A stretch of DNA of 64,000 bases from NCBI GenBank assembly GCA_032716605.1, contig CM064495.1:26195760-26259759 (forward strand). The letters are read 5' to 3'. Source of the stretch: Paralithodes platypus. Its lineage: Eukaryota > Arthropoda > Malacostraca > Decapoda > Lithodidae. The position numbers were made by a program, and so were the translations under genes. The notes below the pieces were generated by a model, which worked only from the letters and a program-made list of their open reading frames with translations, was not told the DNA's origin and made no database searches. Numbering within the stretch: the first letter of the stretch is position 1; each line of letters begins with the position of its first letter. Below are positions 50,739-61,219 of this stretch, piece after piece.

Positions 50739-52463
50739 GCATACTTCTCCAGGAGCTCCTTCAACACCTGCTTTTGGAACCTCCGCAGGCTATTGAACTT
50801 CCTGGGTGTGTTCTCATTCCGAAGCTTGTAGATGTTGTAGGCGTTCAGAATGGACATGTCCACCATGTGTAGAAAGAACTTTTTGTACCATCTGCACGAA
50901 GTACGCAGGCAGTCAATGAAGCCTATCTGCATGTCGGACTTGTCCACCAGCCTCATGTTGATGTTGTAGTCCAGGACAGCATCGGGCTTGGTCACCCTGG
51001 CCTGGGTGCGGCGATCCACCTTGCCAGTCTCCACCATTTCCCCCTTGTGGATGGTGCTCAGGAGGTTGACCTTCCGCTGGTCGTGCCAGTGGATAGCCAG
51101 AATGGGCCCCGACTTTTTCCTGAACATATCACCTTTTTTGGTCTTTGGAGGGAAAGTTGGCATGCCCTTCCTTTTCCCTCGTACTGTGCCTACAGTCCCC
51201 GTCTTGCGCTCAAGAAGGTACTTTGAGAGAGTGGGGGACGTGTAGTAATTGTCCGTGAAGAGGACGTGATTCTTGTGGAAATAGCGGTCCATCATGGCTT
51301 GCACCACTGCTCCGCCAAAGCCAATGAGAGGGTCAACAAGCACGTCCCCTTCCTTCCCGCTGTAGACCAGGAAGTCCAGGACATAGCCAGTTTGGCAGTC
51401 GCACAGCACAAAGAATTTTATGCCAAAGCGATGTCTTTTTGAGGGGATGTACTGCCGGAAGCTGAGTTTTCCCCGGAACAGCACAAGAGACTCGTCAATG
51501 ACGACCTTGTAGTCATCGTCAGAGTGGTCATCTTGCCCTGACGGTGGACCTACATAATCATGGCAAGAGTCTTCGGAGTGGTGCCCTTCATCATCAGTGG
51601 CCCCCACATAATCTGGCGGGGAACGAGTGATGCGTGGGCGGCGTGCGGGTGGGCGAGGTGGGGAAGGAGTGGCAGGTGAGGCTATGTCCCCCCGAGGTCC
51701 TGGGCTCCTTGGCCTGCGACGAGTGACAGAAAGCAATGCTTCACTGTCACTAGGCCCAGGTATTGGTGATGCGAGCTCAAATACTTCTTCAGGAACACAT
51801 GTTGAAGGCAGGAGAGGTGGGGAGGACCGTGGGGAAAGTTGCGGGGGCGTATGGCTGGGGCGGGCAGGGGTGGACGCCGCGGGAGCCTCGAACAAAGCCC
51901 ACTTACTTTTCTGTCCTTTTTTGGCATATTTCCTACCTTTCCCCTTTTCGGCAGCAGTATGTCTCCTGTCGGGACCTAGGAGGCAAATAGGCCGAAAGTA
52001 GGGGGTCCTCAACCCTTGGCAGTGGTGGGGGTGGTGGGGAAGAATGCGGGGCACCGGGGTCATCTTGGGTGGCTTGGGTAGATAAGGGAGACAATGGCGG
52101 GCGAGATGAGTCACCACGCTCACCCTCACTCACAGCCTCATCCTCACCAAGTCTTTTGGCTTCTTCCCTAGCTTCCGCGGCCGCATTTTCAAGTATTTGC
52201 TTCTTATATAAGTGTAGCTTGAAAGGCGATTTAGCTGGCGAAGGGCTTGGAGTCGTGTCACTCATGTGAAACTTGGAAAGTGACCTCGAACTCTCCCACT
52301 CACTCACTCTCTGCACTTCACTGTCTTCAGGTAAAACAGCGTCCTCAAAAGCTGGTACATCACCTTCATCACTCTCATGTTCACTCGCAAATCCCACGAA
52401 TTGCTCGTCTTTGTCACTCTCATCGCCATAATCACTCGACTTATAATTAGCCGAGTTATCACT
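50739..52463 (-). pseudogene. piggyBac transposase, main part, with internal deletion
   Basis: The minus strand begins within an acidic N-terminus (KSSDYGDESDKDEQFVGF) cut at 52463 by an LTR. A frameshift near 52000 leads to a Pro/Ser-rich linker (RRPRSPGPRGDI). Acidic DDHSDDDYK joins directly to VVIDESLVLFRGKLSFRQYI. piggyBac proteins normally have 100+ residues of dimerisation/DNA-binding domain before that first catalytic Asp block, so this region is deleted. The second Asp (NHVLFTDNYYTSPTL, about 51250) and third (MRLVDKSDMQIGF, about 50940) are present, as is WYKKFFLHMVDMSILNAYNI. The frame ends at the LINE after LLEKYA. The C-terminal zinc domain is at 47137. Confidence 0.85.
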
Positions 52464-54167
52464 TGTGACGCCTCCCGGCGTTAGCAGAATGGTTGCGTGG
52501 GGCATTGCAGCTTGCTAGCGCTCGCCAGGATGGGGGGATAGGCTACAGTTGTCCTAGAATGATCTGCTTTATTTCATTAGTGTCGTGTTGCCACAGACAG
52601 TCTAGAAATGGTCTTTGTTTTGGTCTGTGACCGCGCCTTATATTTTATATTCGCTATAATATAAATGTTGCTTGTGTGGGAGGCGAGCGAGAGAGGGTGA
52701 GGGGGTACACCCGGCAGCGAGGTGAGCTATGACCCGGCTCGCTTGGGCGCTGACGGCATTGGCGGCCGGGTGGTCAACTAGTCCCTTCCCGTCGCTGCCT
52801 CGTGTTCTTTACCAGCTCAGAGCTTGCCTGACACGCGTATCGCCTACATCCATTGCAATTCTGTCCCCCATACTCGCTACTTTGCATACTATTTCTCTCT
52901 CTCGACTTCTCCTTTCTCATTCTCTAATCTTTATTAAACTCAACATCCCTTCTGGTTTCAGCATATACGTTCACCGTCGACCAGTCGTATTGTACGCGAA
53001 GCTCTCAGATATTTCCATGTATTAGGTTAAGGAGGTATTATGCTTTATTGAGGGTTAGAGAGACGGACTTTTCCGTATGTGTCCTCTCTCGGGAAGGTTG
53101 TAGACCGGTATATGTCTCCCTTGCAGGGTGTTGAGTGATTCTTCTTGGTTATCTAAAGCTAGACTAGGGGTAAGGTTACTGTGTCGTTGTCTCCGATGTG
53201 TGCAGTGTTAGCTAAGCTCTGCACGACATCGACAGGTACTGTGGGAGCCTAAGTTGTCTTCGGGTTGGTTTACTTTGCGAGCACAGCGCTGTGGTGTGAG
53301 AGGGCCATAGCCTATCCCTCACAACATAGTGCTGCCTCTTTGTGTTGACTTCTGAGGGATCGCCAGGATAGAGCTAGGTACTAGAGACCTAGATTTATCA
53401 AGAGAGCATCCCCGTCATATAACGTAATCTTCATTATACCACCTCGGACAACGTTAGGCTACGAGCCGCATGCTCACCCATTGTTGCCCTGCCTTGATAC
53501 CCCAGCTAGACTTTATTAACTGAGCAGACACTGGTTAGAGATAAGCCCCATTATTATATGTATGCAACATTATTATTCACTGCACTTTTGAGCCGAGGTT
53601 GTTGTTGAGTTGCACAACCCGAGTAGGCTGTTGCGTTGTGTCACAAAGCATTTCTTTAGTTGTCGAGCATTACTACCTTTGCGCAGTCTTTATTATTCGC
53701 CTGCCTATTATTACTATATGTCCTAGCATTTATTGTGACCCGAATTCTGCATTATAATTGTTCAAGATTCTTTACGAACATCTTCCCAGCATCAGACTTA
53801 TTTCAGAAGTTTCCAGTTGATGTTGCAGGACTAGCATTGCACTTTCTTTAATACAGGAGTGCCAGTTATTTGAGTATCTACCGTAACGTTAATTAATCAC
53901 GTTAACTATCTTTTTTTGTGTAACATAATCGAGTAATCTTTTACTGTTTGAGAATAGGCTGTTTCATTGAGCGTCAGCCTAGTGTGTGTGCACCAGTTAC
54001 CGAGTCATAGGATACCTCGTTGTCCAGGCACGACTCAGGGCGGTAATGGTGTTTTGTTTTCCAGTGTTTAAGGCAGGGGTTGGATCTAGTGTTACCGTTG
54101 TTGCTTTTTGCCATTATCTAGTCCAATGTTGAAGAGCCCTGTGTCTTTAAGAACCTGGATCGTAACA
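52464..54167 (+). repeat. Ty3/gypsy element A, 5' LTR
   Basis: The LTR is 1704 bp, starting TGTGACGCCTCCCGG and ending GATCGTAACA. Its first 780 bp recur at 58717-59496, colinear, with nine substitutions by my count (~1.2%). A candidate TATA region TATAATATAAAT lies at 52655-52666. An open frame at 52729-53025 is conserved in both LTRs simply because the LTRs are duplicates, and I do not call it a gene. Confidence 0.95.
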
Positions 54168-54169
54168 AA

Positions 54170-54187
54170 TGGCGACCTTGCCAGGAT
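54170..54187 (+). promoter_or_regulatory. Element A primer-binding site, tRNA-Arg-like
   Basis: TGGCGACCTTGCCAGGAT lies two bases after the LTR. Its complement ends ...GGTCGCCA, which resembles the 3' end of arginine tRNAs, though less exactly than element B. Confidence 0.65.
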
Positions 54188-54384
54188 CTTGTGAACTAAG
54201 AGATAATTGCAGGATTGTTGTGGTCATTTGTTTTGAGGAATATAGTGGGCACGTTAAATTTTTTTTGGCAAAGTAGTATAGCACTTGAGAGTCTTCAGAC
54301 ATTTTTGGCAAGTGAATAGTGCTACATAGGAGCTTGGGTACTTCTTCTTTTTTTTTATAAACGTGAGAATTTTTGGTGGACACC

Positions 54385-57300
54385 ATGGGACACGAATCAG
54401 ATCATACTGAGGGTTCAGGGAATGATGCAGGCTCTAATGGGCAGATGCCAGAGGGGTTAGTAACTAGTGAGGAGGCCGCAAAGAAGTTTTTGGAGGTGCC
54501 TATAACAGCTGATCGACTAGAGGGAATTAGCAAGTATGGTCTACAGTGTTTGGCTCCCCTCATGGGGCTTAAGGTGGCTCATGGCATCAAGAAGAACGAT
54601 TTGAGGGCTTGCGTACTGGGGGCGGCTAGTGAGGTCCAGGGTGGAGAGGGTGCTCGGGGACTTCTGCTCGAGCCCCCCCTCCACTCTACTCCCATCGGGA
54701 CCTCTAGGATGCCGGAGTTTAGTACGTTCCCGCAGGCCGATAGCCGCTGGCAGCGTGGTTTAGGATCGCTGGGTGGGCCTCCAATAGTTGCACCTCCTCC
54801 TCAAAGTTTCACTACAGAAATGCTCTTCCAGCTTGAGATGGCTAAGATGCAGGCTGAGCGTGAGGAACGTCTCGCTAAGGTTAAACAACAGACTGATCTC
54901 GAACTCGCGAGAATAAAATCCGAGTCGGAGGCTGAGTCTACCAGGTACCGGGCAGATATCGATCTTGAGAAGACTCGGGTGGAAACGACAGGGCAACGTC
55001 TCGGTGGTGGGAATTGTGGGCATGGTCAGTCTTTGTTGCACCTGTTGAAGCTAGTCCCTGTATTTGATGAGTCGGGTGTCACCGAATTTTTCATGAGATT
55101 CGAGAAGAAGTGCCAGGAACACCAGTGGCCTGGGGAGAAGTGGGCAGCCCTTGTTTCCTCTAGACTTGTGGGCAAGGGACTCCAGGCTTATGATGCATTG
55201 CCTATAGAGTCTTGTATTATCTATGAGGAACTCAAGGAGGCTGTCCTGAGAGCATACAAACTACAACCAGAGACGTACAGGTTGAAGTTCCGGGGTGTTA
55301 CCAAGGGTCGGGAGAGCACCTTTTTGGAACATGCCCGGGAGCTGTCCGATGCTTTTGGGAATTGGCTGAGGTCGGAGAAAGCTACTACGTTTGACGACAT
55401 TAAACAATTGGTGCTTTTAGAGCAGTTTTTCAAATGCACGGGCGGCGACCTGACGTTAAACCTGAAAGAAAAGCAACCAAAAACTCTACAGGAGGCAGCT
55501 GAGATGGCTGACCTCCGGCTATCACTAATTCGTGGGTGCGGGTCTGCCCAGCGTATTGAGGCAGGTAACAAGGGGCGTGACGCCCCACCCCCCCGAGTTA
55601 GTGATATACCTTATGCAAACAAGTACAAGAGCCATGATACCAAGACTGACCACAAGACTAGCACCATCCCGTTTAAGAAGGGGCCGGGCCCTTCCCAGTA
55701 CCAAGGGAAGCCCAAAGGGGAGTTGGAGTGTTATCATTGTCATAAAAAGGGGCACTTTGCAAGAGTCTGTCCTAGCAAACCACCTACAGCAGCTGTGTCT
55801 TTGGTCTGCAACATTGGTGTGTCTCCGAAGTCGTCTGAGTTTGCCCGGGGCAGTTCGTCAGAGGCTGAGGCACAGCCAATGCAGAAGCACCTGGGAGGCT
55901 CGAACCCTGCTCAGGATGTTTTTTGCGACCATAGAGGGCGGGGTTGCGTGATGTGGGCGGGGCGCAAGTATGGAGTAGAGGTCTTGCGTGATACAGGTGC
56001 TTCCCAGACTCTGATGAAAAACTTGACTGGCTACCCTATAAACGCGGCTCGGGTGGTAGTGGTGCAGGGTATTAATGCAACTCGGTCATACCCGCTGGTG
56101 CGGTTGGAGTTGGAGGTGGATGGTGTGGCACGTGAATTGGATGTCGGGATTGTGGAGAAACTGCCAGTGGAGGGCGTCGACTTTCTTCTCGGCAACGACT
56201 TTGCAATGCCCGCTTCTGAGGTTCTACCCTTAGTCGTTGCCGAGAGGCCAGCCGACGTGAGTAGGGAAGAGCAAGAGTGGGTCGAGCGGTGCCAGACACA
56301 ACCCATGGCGTGTGTTGTCACCCGAGCTCGGGCAGCTAAAGTGTCACAGCCTAGTCCTCCGTCTTCAGACCAGCGGAGGAACGATCAACAGGAGGAGGCT
56401 AAAGCTGGAGTTGGTTTTAAGAGTTTTGACTCGGCGGCTCTCCTGGGTGATTCAGTATTAGCACCATTACTTAATTCTGGAGTAGCCCCTGGGCCTGTCA
56501 TCGAGAGTGACGAGGCTGGGCATGACGAGACTCCACGACAGCAACGTTATGTACATCGAGAGAGACAGAGGGAGCAGCCCAGTATCGGGGAAGGTCATGC
56601 ATTGCTCCGGGAGCAGTTAGATCGCTTGGCACCCTCAGATATACGTCGGTTGCAACTAGAGGACCCTGAGCTCCAAACGTGTGCTAATGGAGCTGTAGAG
56701 CTCGACGAGGACGGCGATGCACAGCCAGGAGATTTTTTTTATTTAGAAGGCATCCTCTATAGGCGTTTTCAAGACCCTAAACGTAGTTGGCAAGAGGGGT
56801 CCGGAGTAGTGGACCAGTTGGTGGTGCCACGGGAGTGCAGGGATAGCCTACTGAGGTTGGCGCATGACATACCACTGGCAGGACATCTAGGGGTGAGAAA
56901 AACGGTGGCGGCTTTAGAAAAATTGTTTTGGTGGCCGGGGTTGAAGGGGCAGGTGGTAACCTGGATAGCAAGGTGTCATACGTGCCAGAGGGTTGGAAAA
57001 CCTAACCAAACAATTCCGAGAGCCCCGTTGCACCCCATTCCTGTCAGTGGACCGCCCTTCAGTAAGGTCATCATTGATATGGTCGGAACCCTACCCCCTA
57101 CTAGTGCCGGTAATACATTTCTATTAACTATCATGGATGTGGCCACTCGTTATCCTGATGCACATCCAATGAGAAATGGCACGGCGAAAACTGTTGTCCG
57201 GAACCTGCTCTTGTATTGCTCGCGGTATGGTTACCCGCAAGAGGTGCAATCGGACCAAGGTTCTAATTTTACATCTAATCTGTTCAAACAAACTATGATT

Positions 57301-58293
57301 CAGCATGGCATCAGCACTGTCGTCTCTTCTGCGTATCACCCGGAGAGTCAAGGGGTGTTGGAGAGGTGGCACGCCACGCTAAAAAGCATGCTTCGATGTT
57401 ACTGCGCAGAGAATGGAAAGGATTGGGACCTTGGTCTGTCGTATGTTTTGTTCGCGGCAAGAGAAGTACCTGGAGAGAGTCTCGGTTTCAGTCCGAATGA
57501 GCTTGTTTTCGGGCATCAGGTGAGGGGTCCTCTCCACATGGTGAAGGAGATGTGGGAGGGCACTAGGCATATTGTTCTGCGAGATAAGTTGCAACCTCTT
57601 GTTCCTGAGCGACAAGAGGAGTTGTTTACTAGGCTGTGGCAGTCCGTCCGCATGTTTGTTGCTTCTCCAGGCCTGATGTATGGGGTAGAATCCGACACGG
57701 AGGCTGGAGACAGTGAAAGGCTCGAGTTGGTTCCCTACCGTGTGAATCCTGCTCGACAGCCTGTTGTGAAGGCGGAGCTGGACAGCGTGTGGAGAGGGGG
57801 TCTGAGGGATGAGGGATATCGTGAGTGGTCGTTGCCAGTGGCTTTGCAACCTGAGTTTGGTGGCAGAGTCCGTGTGTATGTTGATTGCAAGAGTGTGGAA
57901 GCATTATCCCTGACAGACGCCTATCCATTGCCCAGAGTTGACGACACCATAGACCGCTTCGGGGCTGCCTCGCTCATCACGAAGGTAGAACTAGTGAAGG
58001 GTTATTGGCAGGCCCCGTTGCCGGAAAGAGCGAAGAGAGGTGCCAGTCTTGCGATGAACTGGGCAGTTTATCAGTGTCAGGTGTTGTTGTGCTGCCGGAA
58101 CACAAGTTGGATGTGTGGCATGCTAAGGGCACTGATAATGTTTTGGCTTTGTTTGCAGGAGAACCCTCGCTGTTCAGTCAGTGTCTGTCGTGGGTGGAGG
58201 ATCCGGGGTAGGCTACCACAGTATGTTGGTATAGCCTCCTGTCTTGGCTCGCGGTGTATTTTTGCGCTGGTGCTTGTTGGCTCGCGTGTGTAG
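54385..58293 (+). pseudogene. Element A gag-protease-integrase-RT polyprotein, RT/RNase H deleted
   Basis: One open frame of 1302 residues starts at ATG 54385. Gag: a charged helix at ~155-210 and a capsid-like region at ~225-390. Zinc knuckle CYHCHKKGHFARVC is at 449-462. Aspartic protease has DTGAS at 536 and FLLGND downstream. Integrase has the HHCC zinc site (H827, H of GHLG, C864, C867) and catalytic D898, D957 and E993 with the D-35-E spacing. After integrase comes VPYRVNPARQPVVKAEL and an RT N-terminus at ~1155-1215 (RVYVDCKSVEAL, DAYPLPRVDDTIDRFG, VKGYWQAPLPERAKR). The RT core is missing. Another frame (58005-58211) has LPEHKLDVWHAKGTDNVLA, which fits the end of RNase H, so a deletion near 58040-58080 joined the two. 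Confidence 0.9.
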
Positions 58294-58716
58294 CATCAGC
58301 GTAGGGTCGCAGGGCAGGAGTTGTTGGCTTTGATTAGAAGAAAATTAGGCTACATCTATAGTAGCCGCCAAAAACAACATTAAAATAAAATATGAAAAAT
58401 TAAATAAAAGCTCTTTCTTTTTTGTAATTAATTTTAGGATAATATTGTAGCTGAGTACTGAGTGCAGATGATTTTCCCTCAGTAGGCTGTGCTTCTTGAA
58501 GCTCGCTCTGGGAGCACAATGTTATGAATTAATGTATTATGTTTGGGAAGGGTGATAAGATTTTTTTATATAAAAATGTTGTTGTATTTTTTTTTTTTTG
58601 AGGAGACTGAGCTTGCATTCCATGAGTGGCGGAGTGGTTAGGAGTGGCGGATTCTAGCGACATTCTGCCTGTTCAGATATGGGCTCATGGTTAAGTGTCC
58701 CATATCTTGGGGGGGG
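58294..58716 (+). promoter_or_regulatory. Element A 3' untranslated region and polypurine tract
   Basis: The noncoding sequence ends CATATCTTGGGGGGGG, directly followed by TGTGACG of the 3' LTR at 58717. The G-run (58709-58716) is the plus-strand primer. No env-like frame is present. Confidence 0.85.
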
Positions 58717-59496
58717 TGTGACGCCTCCCGGCGTTAGCAGAATGGTTGCGTGGGGCATTGCAGCTCACTAGCGCTCGCCAGGATGGGGGGATAGGCTACA
58801 GTTGTCCTAGAACGATCTGCTTTATTTCATTAGTGTCGTGTTGCCACAGACAGTCTAGAAATGGTCTTTGTTTTGGTCTGTGACCGCGCCTTATATTTTA
58901 TATTCGCTATAATATAAATGTTGCTTGTGTGGGAGGCGAGCGAGAGAGGGTGACGGGGTACACCCGGCAGCGAGGTGAGCTATGACGCGGCTCGCTTGGG
59001 CGCTGACGGCGTTGGCGGCCGGGTGGTCAACTAGTCCCTTCCCGTCGCTGCCTCGTGTTCTTTACCAGCTCAGAGCTTGCCTGACACGCGTATCGCCTAC
59101 ATCCATTGCAATTCTGTCCCCCATACTCGCTACTTTGCATACTATTTCTCTCTCTCGACTTCTCCTTTCTCATTCTCTAATCTTTATTAAACTCAACATC
59201 CCTTCTGGTTTCAGCATAGACGTTCACCGTCGACCAGTCGTATTGTACGCGAAGCTCTCAGATATTTCCATGTATTAGGTTAAGGAGGTATTATGCTTTA
59301 TTGAGGGTTAGAGAGACGGGCTTTTCTGTATGTGTCCTCTCTCGGGAAGGTTGTAGACCGGTATATGTCTCCCTTGCAGGGTGTTGAGTGATTCTTCTTG
59401 GTTATCTAAAGCTAGACTAGGGGTAAGGTTACTGTGTCGTTGTCTCCGATGTGTGCAGTGTTAGCTAAGCTCTGCACGACATCGACAGGTACTGTG
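58717..59496 (+). repeat. Element A 3' LTR, truncated by element B
   Basis: It matches 52464-53243 base for base in length (780 bp). At 59497 the LTR of element B starts. The remaining ~924 bp of this LTR should lie beyond element B, outside the window. Confidence 0.95.
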
Positions 59497-60454
59497 TGTC
59501 ACGGTATCGTGCCTGAGATATATATAGCTAGACATATTAGAGAGTCGAGGGGGGTGCGGGGAGAGTATAGAGAGAGAGAGAAGAGGGGGTGGGGACGTGC
59601 GGTCAGTAATTTGGTCAAGAAGGTTCTCGGACCTTCGAGAAGGTTCGAGAAGGTCCTAGATGTTCTTTCCTTTTCCCGCCAATTATCCAAGCATACGCTT
59701 GTTCCAAACCGAGGGTATAAATAAAGCAGGAGAGGGGAACGCAGGCCTCAGTCCCCCAGTCGGTGCCAGCGAGTGAAGTGCTTGTGAGTGTGGAGTGGCG
59801 ACCAGGGTGACGCGGCACCCTCCTTCGACCATGTGTAAAGGTTAGCATATTGTGTTATTATATAAGTAATCTGATGTGCTAGACGCGGTCATTAATATGC
59901 GATAAGGGTAAATTCAAGGGAGGGTTAATTGTTTTGCCTGGTATATAGGACTCCGTTAGGCTAGTGGTATCAGATTAGTGACGGGTAATTTTAGGAGTGA
60001 GTTTGACTGAGTGTGGCTCAGTCAAGGCTCTAGTTAATTAAATTAGAGGTGTTAATTAAGTTAGTTAAACATTTGGATAGAAGAAGCGAGTGGTGTGTGA
60101 ACGTAATCTCCGATTCATTTTCATCAATTTGTGTCTCTTATTCAATAAACCGTTTTAATAGAATGTTTGTTTAATTTATCATTGTTAATTGTTAAATAAC
60201 AGTTTTCTAATAACATAGTCCCATCGCGTTAATAATTGAACAGCCTTCATATATCTATATAAATCTATATATACACACCGTTATTCCTGTAAGCTGGCCG
60301 AACAACAAAATATACTGTATCGATCGGTATAAATATATTGGATAGGCGTGTCTTTGATTTGTATCCCGGGTAATTAATTAAGGAATATTTTCCTACGAGA
60401 TCCTTTATCTTAGTGGCCCAATTTATATACAAATCAGGGAGGCGACCTATTACA
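59497..60454 (+). repeat. Ty3/gypsy element B, 5' LTR
   Basis: The LTR begins TGTCACGGTATCGTGCC and ends CCTATTACA (958 bp). TATAAATAAA lies at 59716-59725. About 34 bp downstream is TCAGT (59748-59752), an initiator-like start. AATAAA at 60144-60149 is a possible polyadenylation signal. This gives a plausible U3-R-U5 layout. The end is inferred from the primer-binding site, since the 3' LTR is outside the window. Confidence 0.85.
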
Positions 60455-60456
60455 AC

Positions 60457-60476
60457 TGGCGACCGTGATCAGGACC
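60457..60476 (+). promoter_or_regulatory. Element B primer-binding site, tRNA-Arg-like
   Basis: TGGCGACCGTGATCAGGACC lies two bases after the LTR. Its complement ends CACGGTCGCCA, which matches the 3' end I know for an arthropod tRNA-Arg apart from one extra base further in. Element A has a related site at the same two-base offset. Confidence 0.75.
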
Positions 60477-61219
60477 AGTTTCCGATGCGGATGTGTTAGA
60501 TAAAAATAGATAGGCATAGGCTAGGATAGCATTGTTGTTGTGTTAGAAAGAAGGTGAGCCGTGGGGGAATTTTTCCCTCCCTCCTTCTTCTTCCACCCGC
60601 GTGGTCACTTCTGACCGTGGGCTTGGGAAAATTCTAAACATCTTTTCTCATCGCTTGTGTATAATAATAATATTTATAGATTATACAATTTTGGCTATCG
60701 AGAAATAATTGTGTTCCATCAATTTTGTTTCGCTTGTATAATAATTGATCTCTGCTTGTTTTTGTTTTTTTCGTTAAGAATTTCGTCCGTGTGATTTTTT
60801 TTCTTTCGCCATTCGTGCGTCGTACGCAAGTGCTGTGATCGTCCGATTAAATGGAGGGAAAGGGATTGTAATCTAATTAACGGTTGTCGGTTTTCATAGT
60901 TTTTTTTTTGGTTCGAAATTCTTGCGCAGTTGCAGTTATAGGGGTCATTTTTTTTTGTAGAGCGTAAACATATTTTTCTCCTTGTCTTATATCCGTTGTT
61001 CCTCTTTATCAATTCCTTCCTTTATTCCTCCCTCACATAACTCGTTCCAGGGGTAACGAAACCGTGCTATCTTAACTTTCTTTTGTCGTTCGTTGTTCAT
61101 CTCAGATTAGGCTGATAGGATAGGGCTGGCTAGTTTTTTTTGTTCCTTTCGGTGCTATTTGATTAGGCAGATAGGATAGGACTTGCTTTTCCTGGTTCCT
61201 TTCACTCTTCGAGGGTACA
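60477..61219 (+). other. Element B leader, no gene
   Basis: About 740 bp of T-rich leader separates the primer site from gag. The phrase GATTAGGC(T/A)GATAGGATAGG occurs twice (about 61105 and 61158). I see no convincing upstream ORF or packaging structure. Confidence 0.5.

Larger units (their letters stand above)
45649..52463 (-). mobile_element. piggyBac-type transposon, cut by a LINE and an LTR element
   Basis: The left boundary is TTAA (45645-45648) followed by CCCTCCAGCCCCGG, inside the BEL/Pao integrase. The same 18 bp (TTAACCCTCCAGCCCCGG) forms the inverted right end of family P elements. Rightward come a 177-bp satellite, a LINE 3' fragment, the transposase cysteine-rich end (47137 on), a LINE, and the main transposase frame to 52463. 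There Ty3/gypsy element A begins. The other end and TTAA must lie beyond element B, outside the window. Assigning the 45645 terminus to this element is inference. Confidence 0.7.
52464..59496 (+). mobile_element. Ty3/gypsy retrotransposon A, PR-IN-RT order (Gmr1-like)
   Basis: The order is 5' LTR, primer-binding site, a gag-protease-integrase-RT frame, purine tract, 3' LTR. The 3' LTR is cut at 59496 by element B. Element A itself cut the piggyBac gene at 52464. Integrase upstream of RT departs from normal Ty3/gypsy order and matches Gmr1-like elements. Most of RT and RNase H has been deleted, so this copy cannot move by itself. Confidence 0.9.

Noticed and set aside
52729..53025. 98-codon ORF repeated at 58982-59278
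   Set aside because: Both copies are in the two LTRs of gypsy element A, so conservation reflects LTR identity. No known domain is present.
58294..58716. env-like gene in gypsy element A
   Set aside because: No open frame of useful length, signal peptide or membrane segment lies between the polyprotein and the 3' LTR.
60457..60476. tRNA gene
   Set aside because: Only the tRNA 3'-end complement is present. It is a primer-binding site, with no cloverleaf around it.
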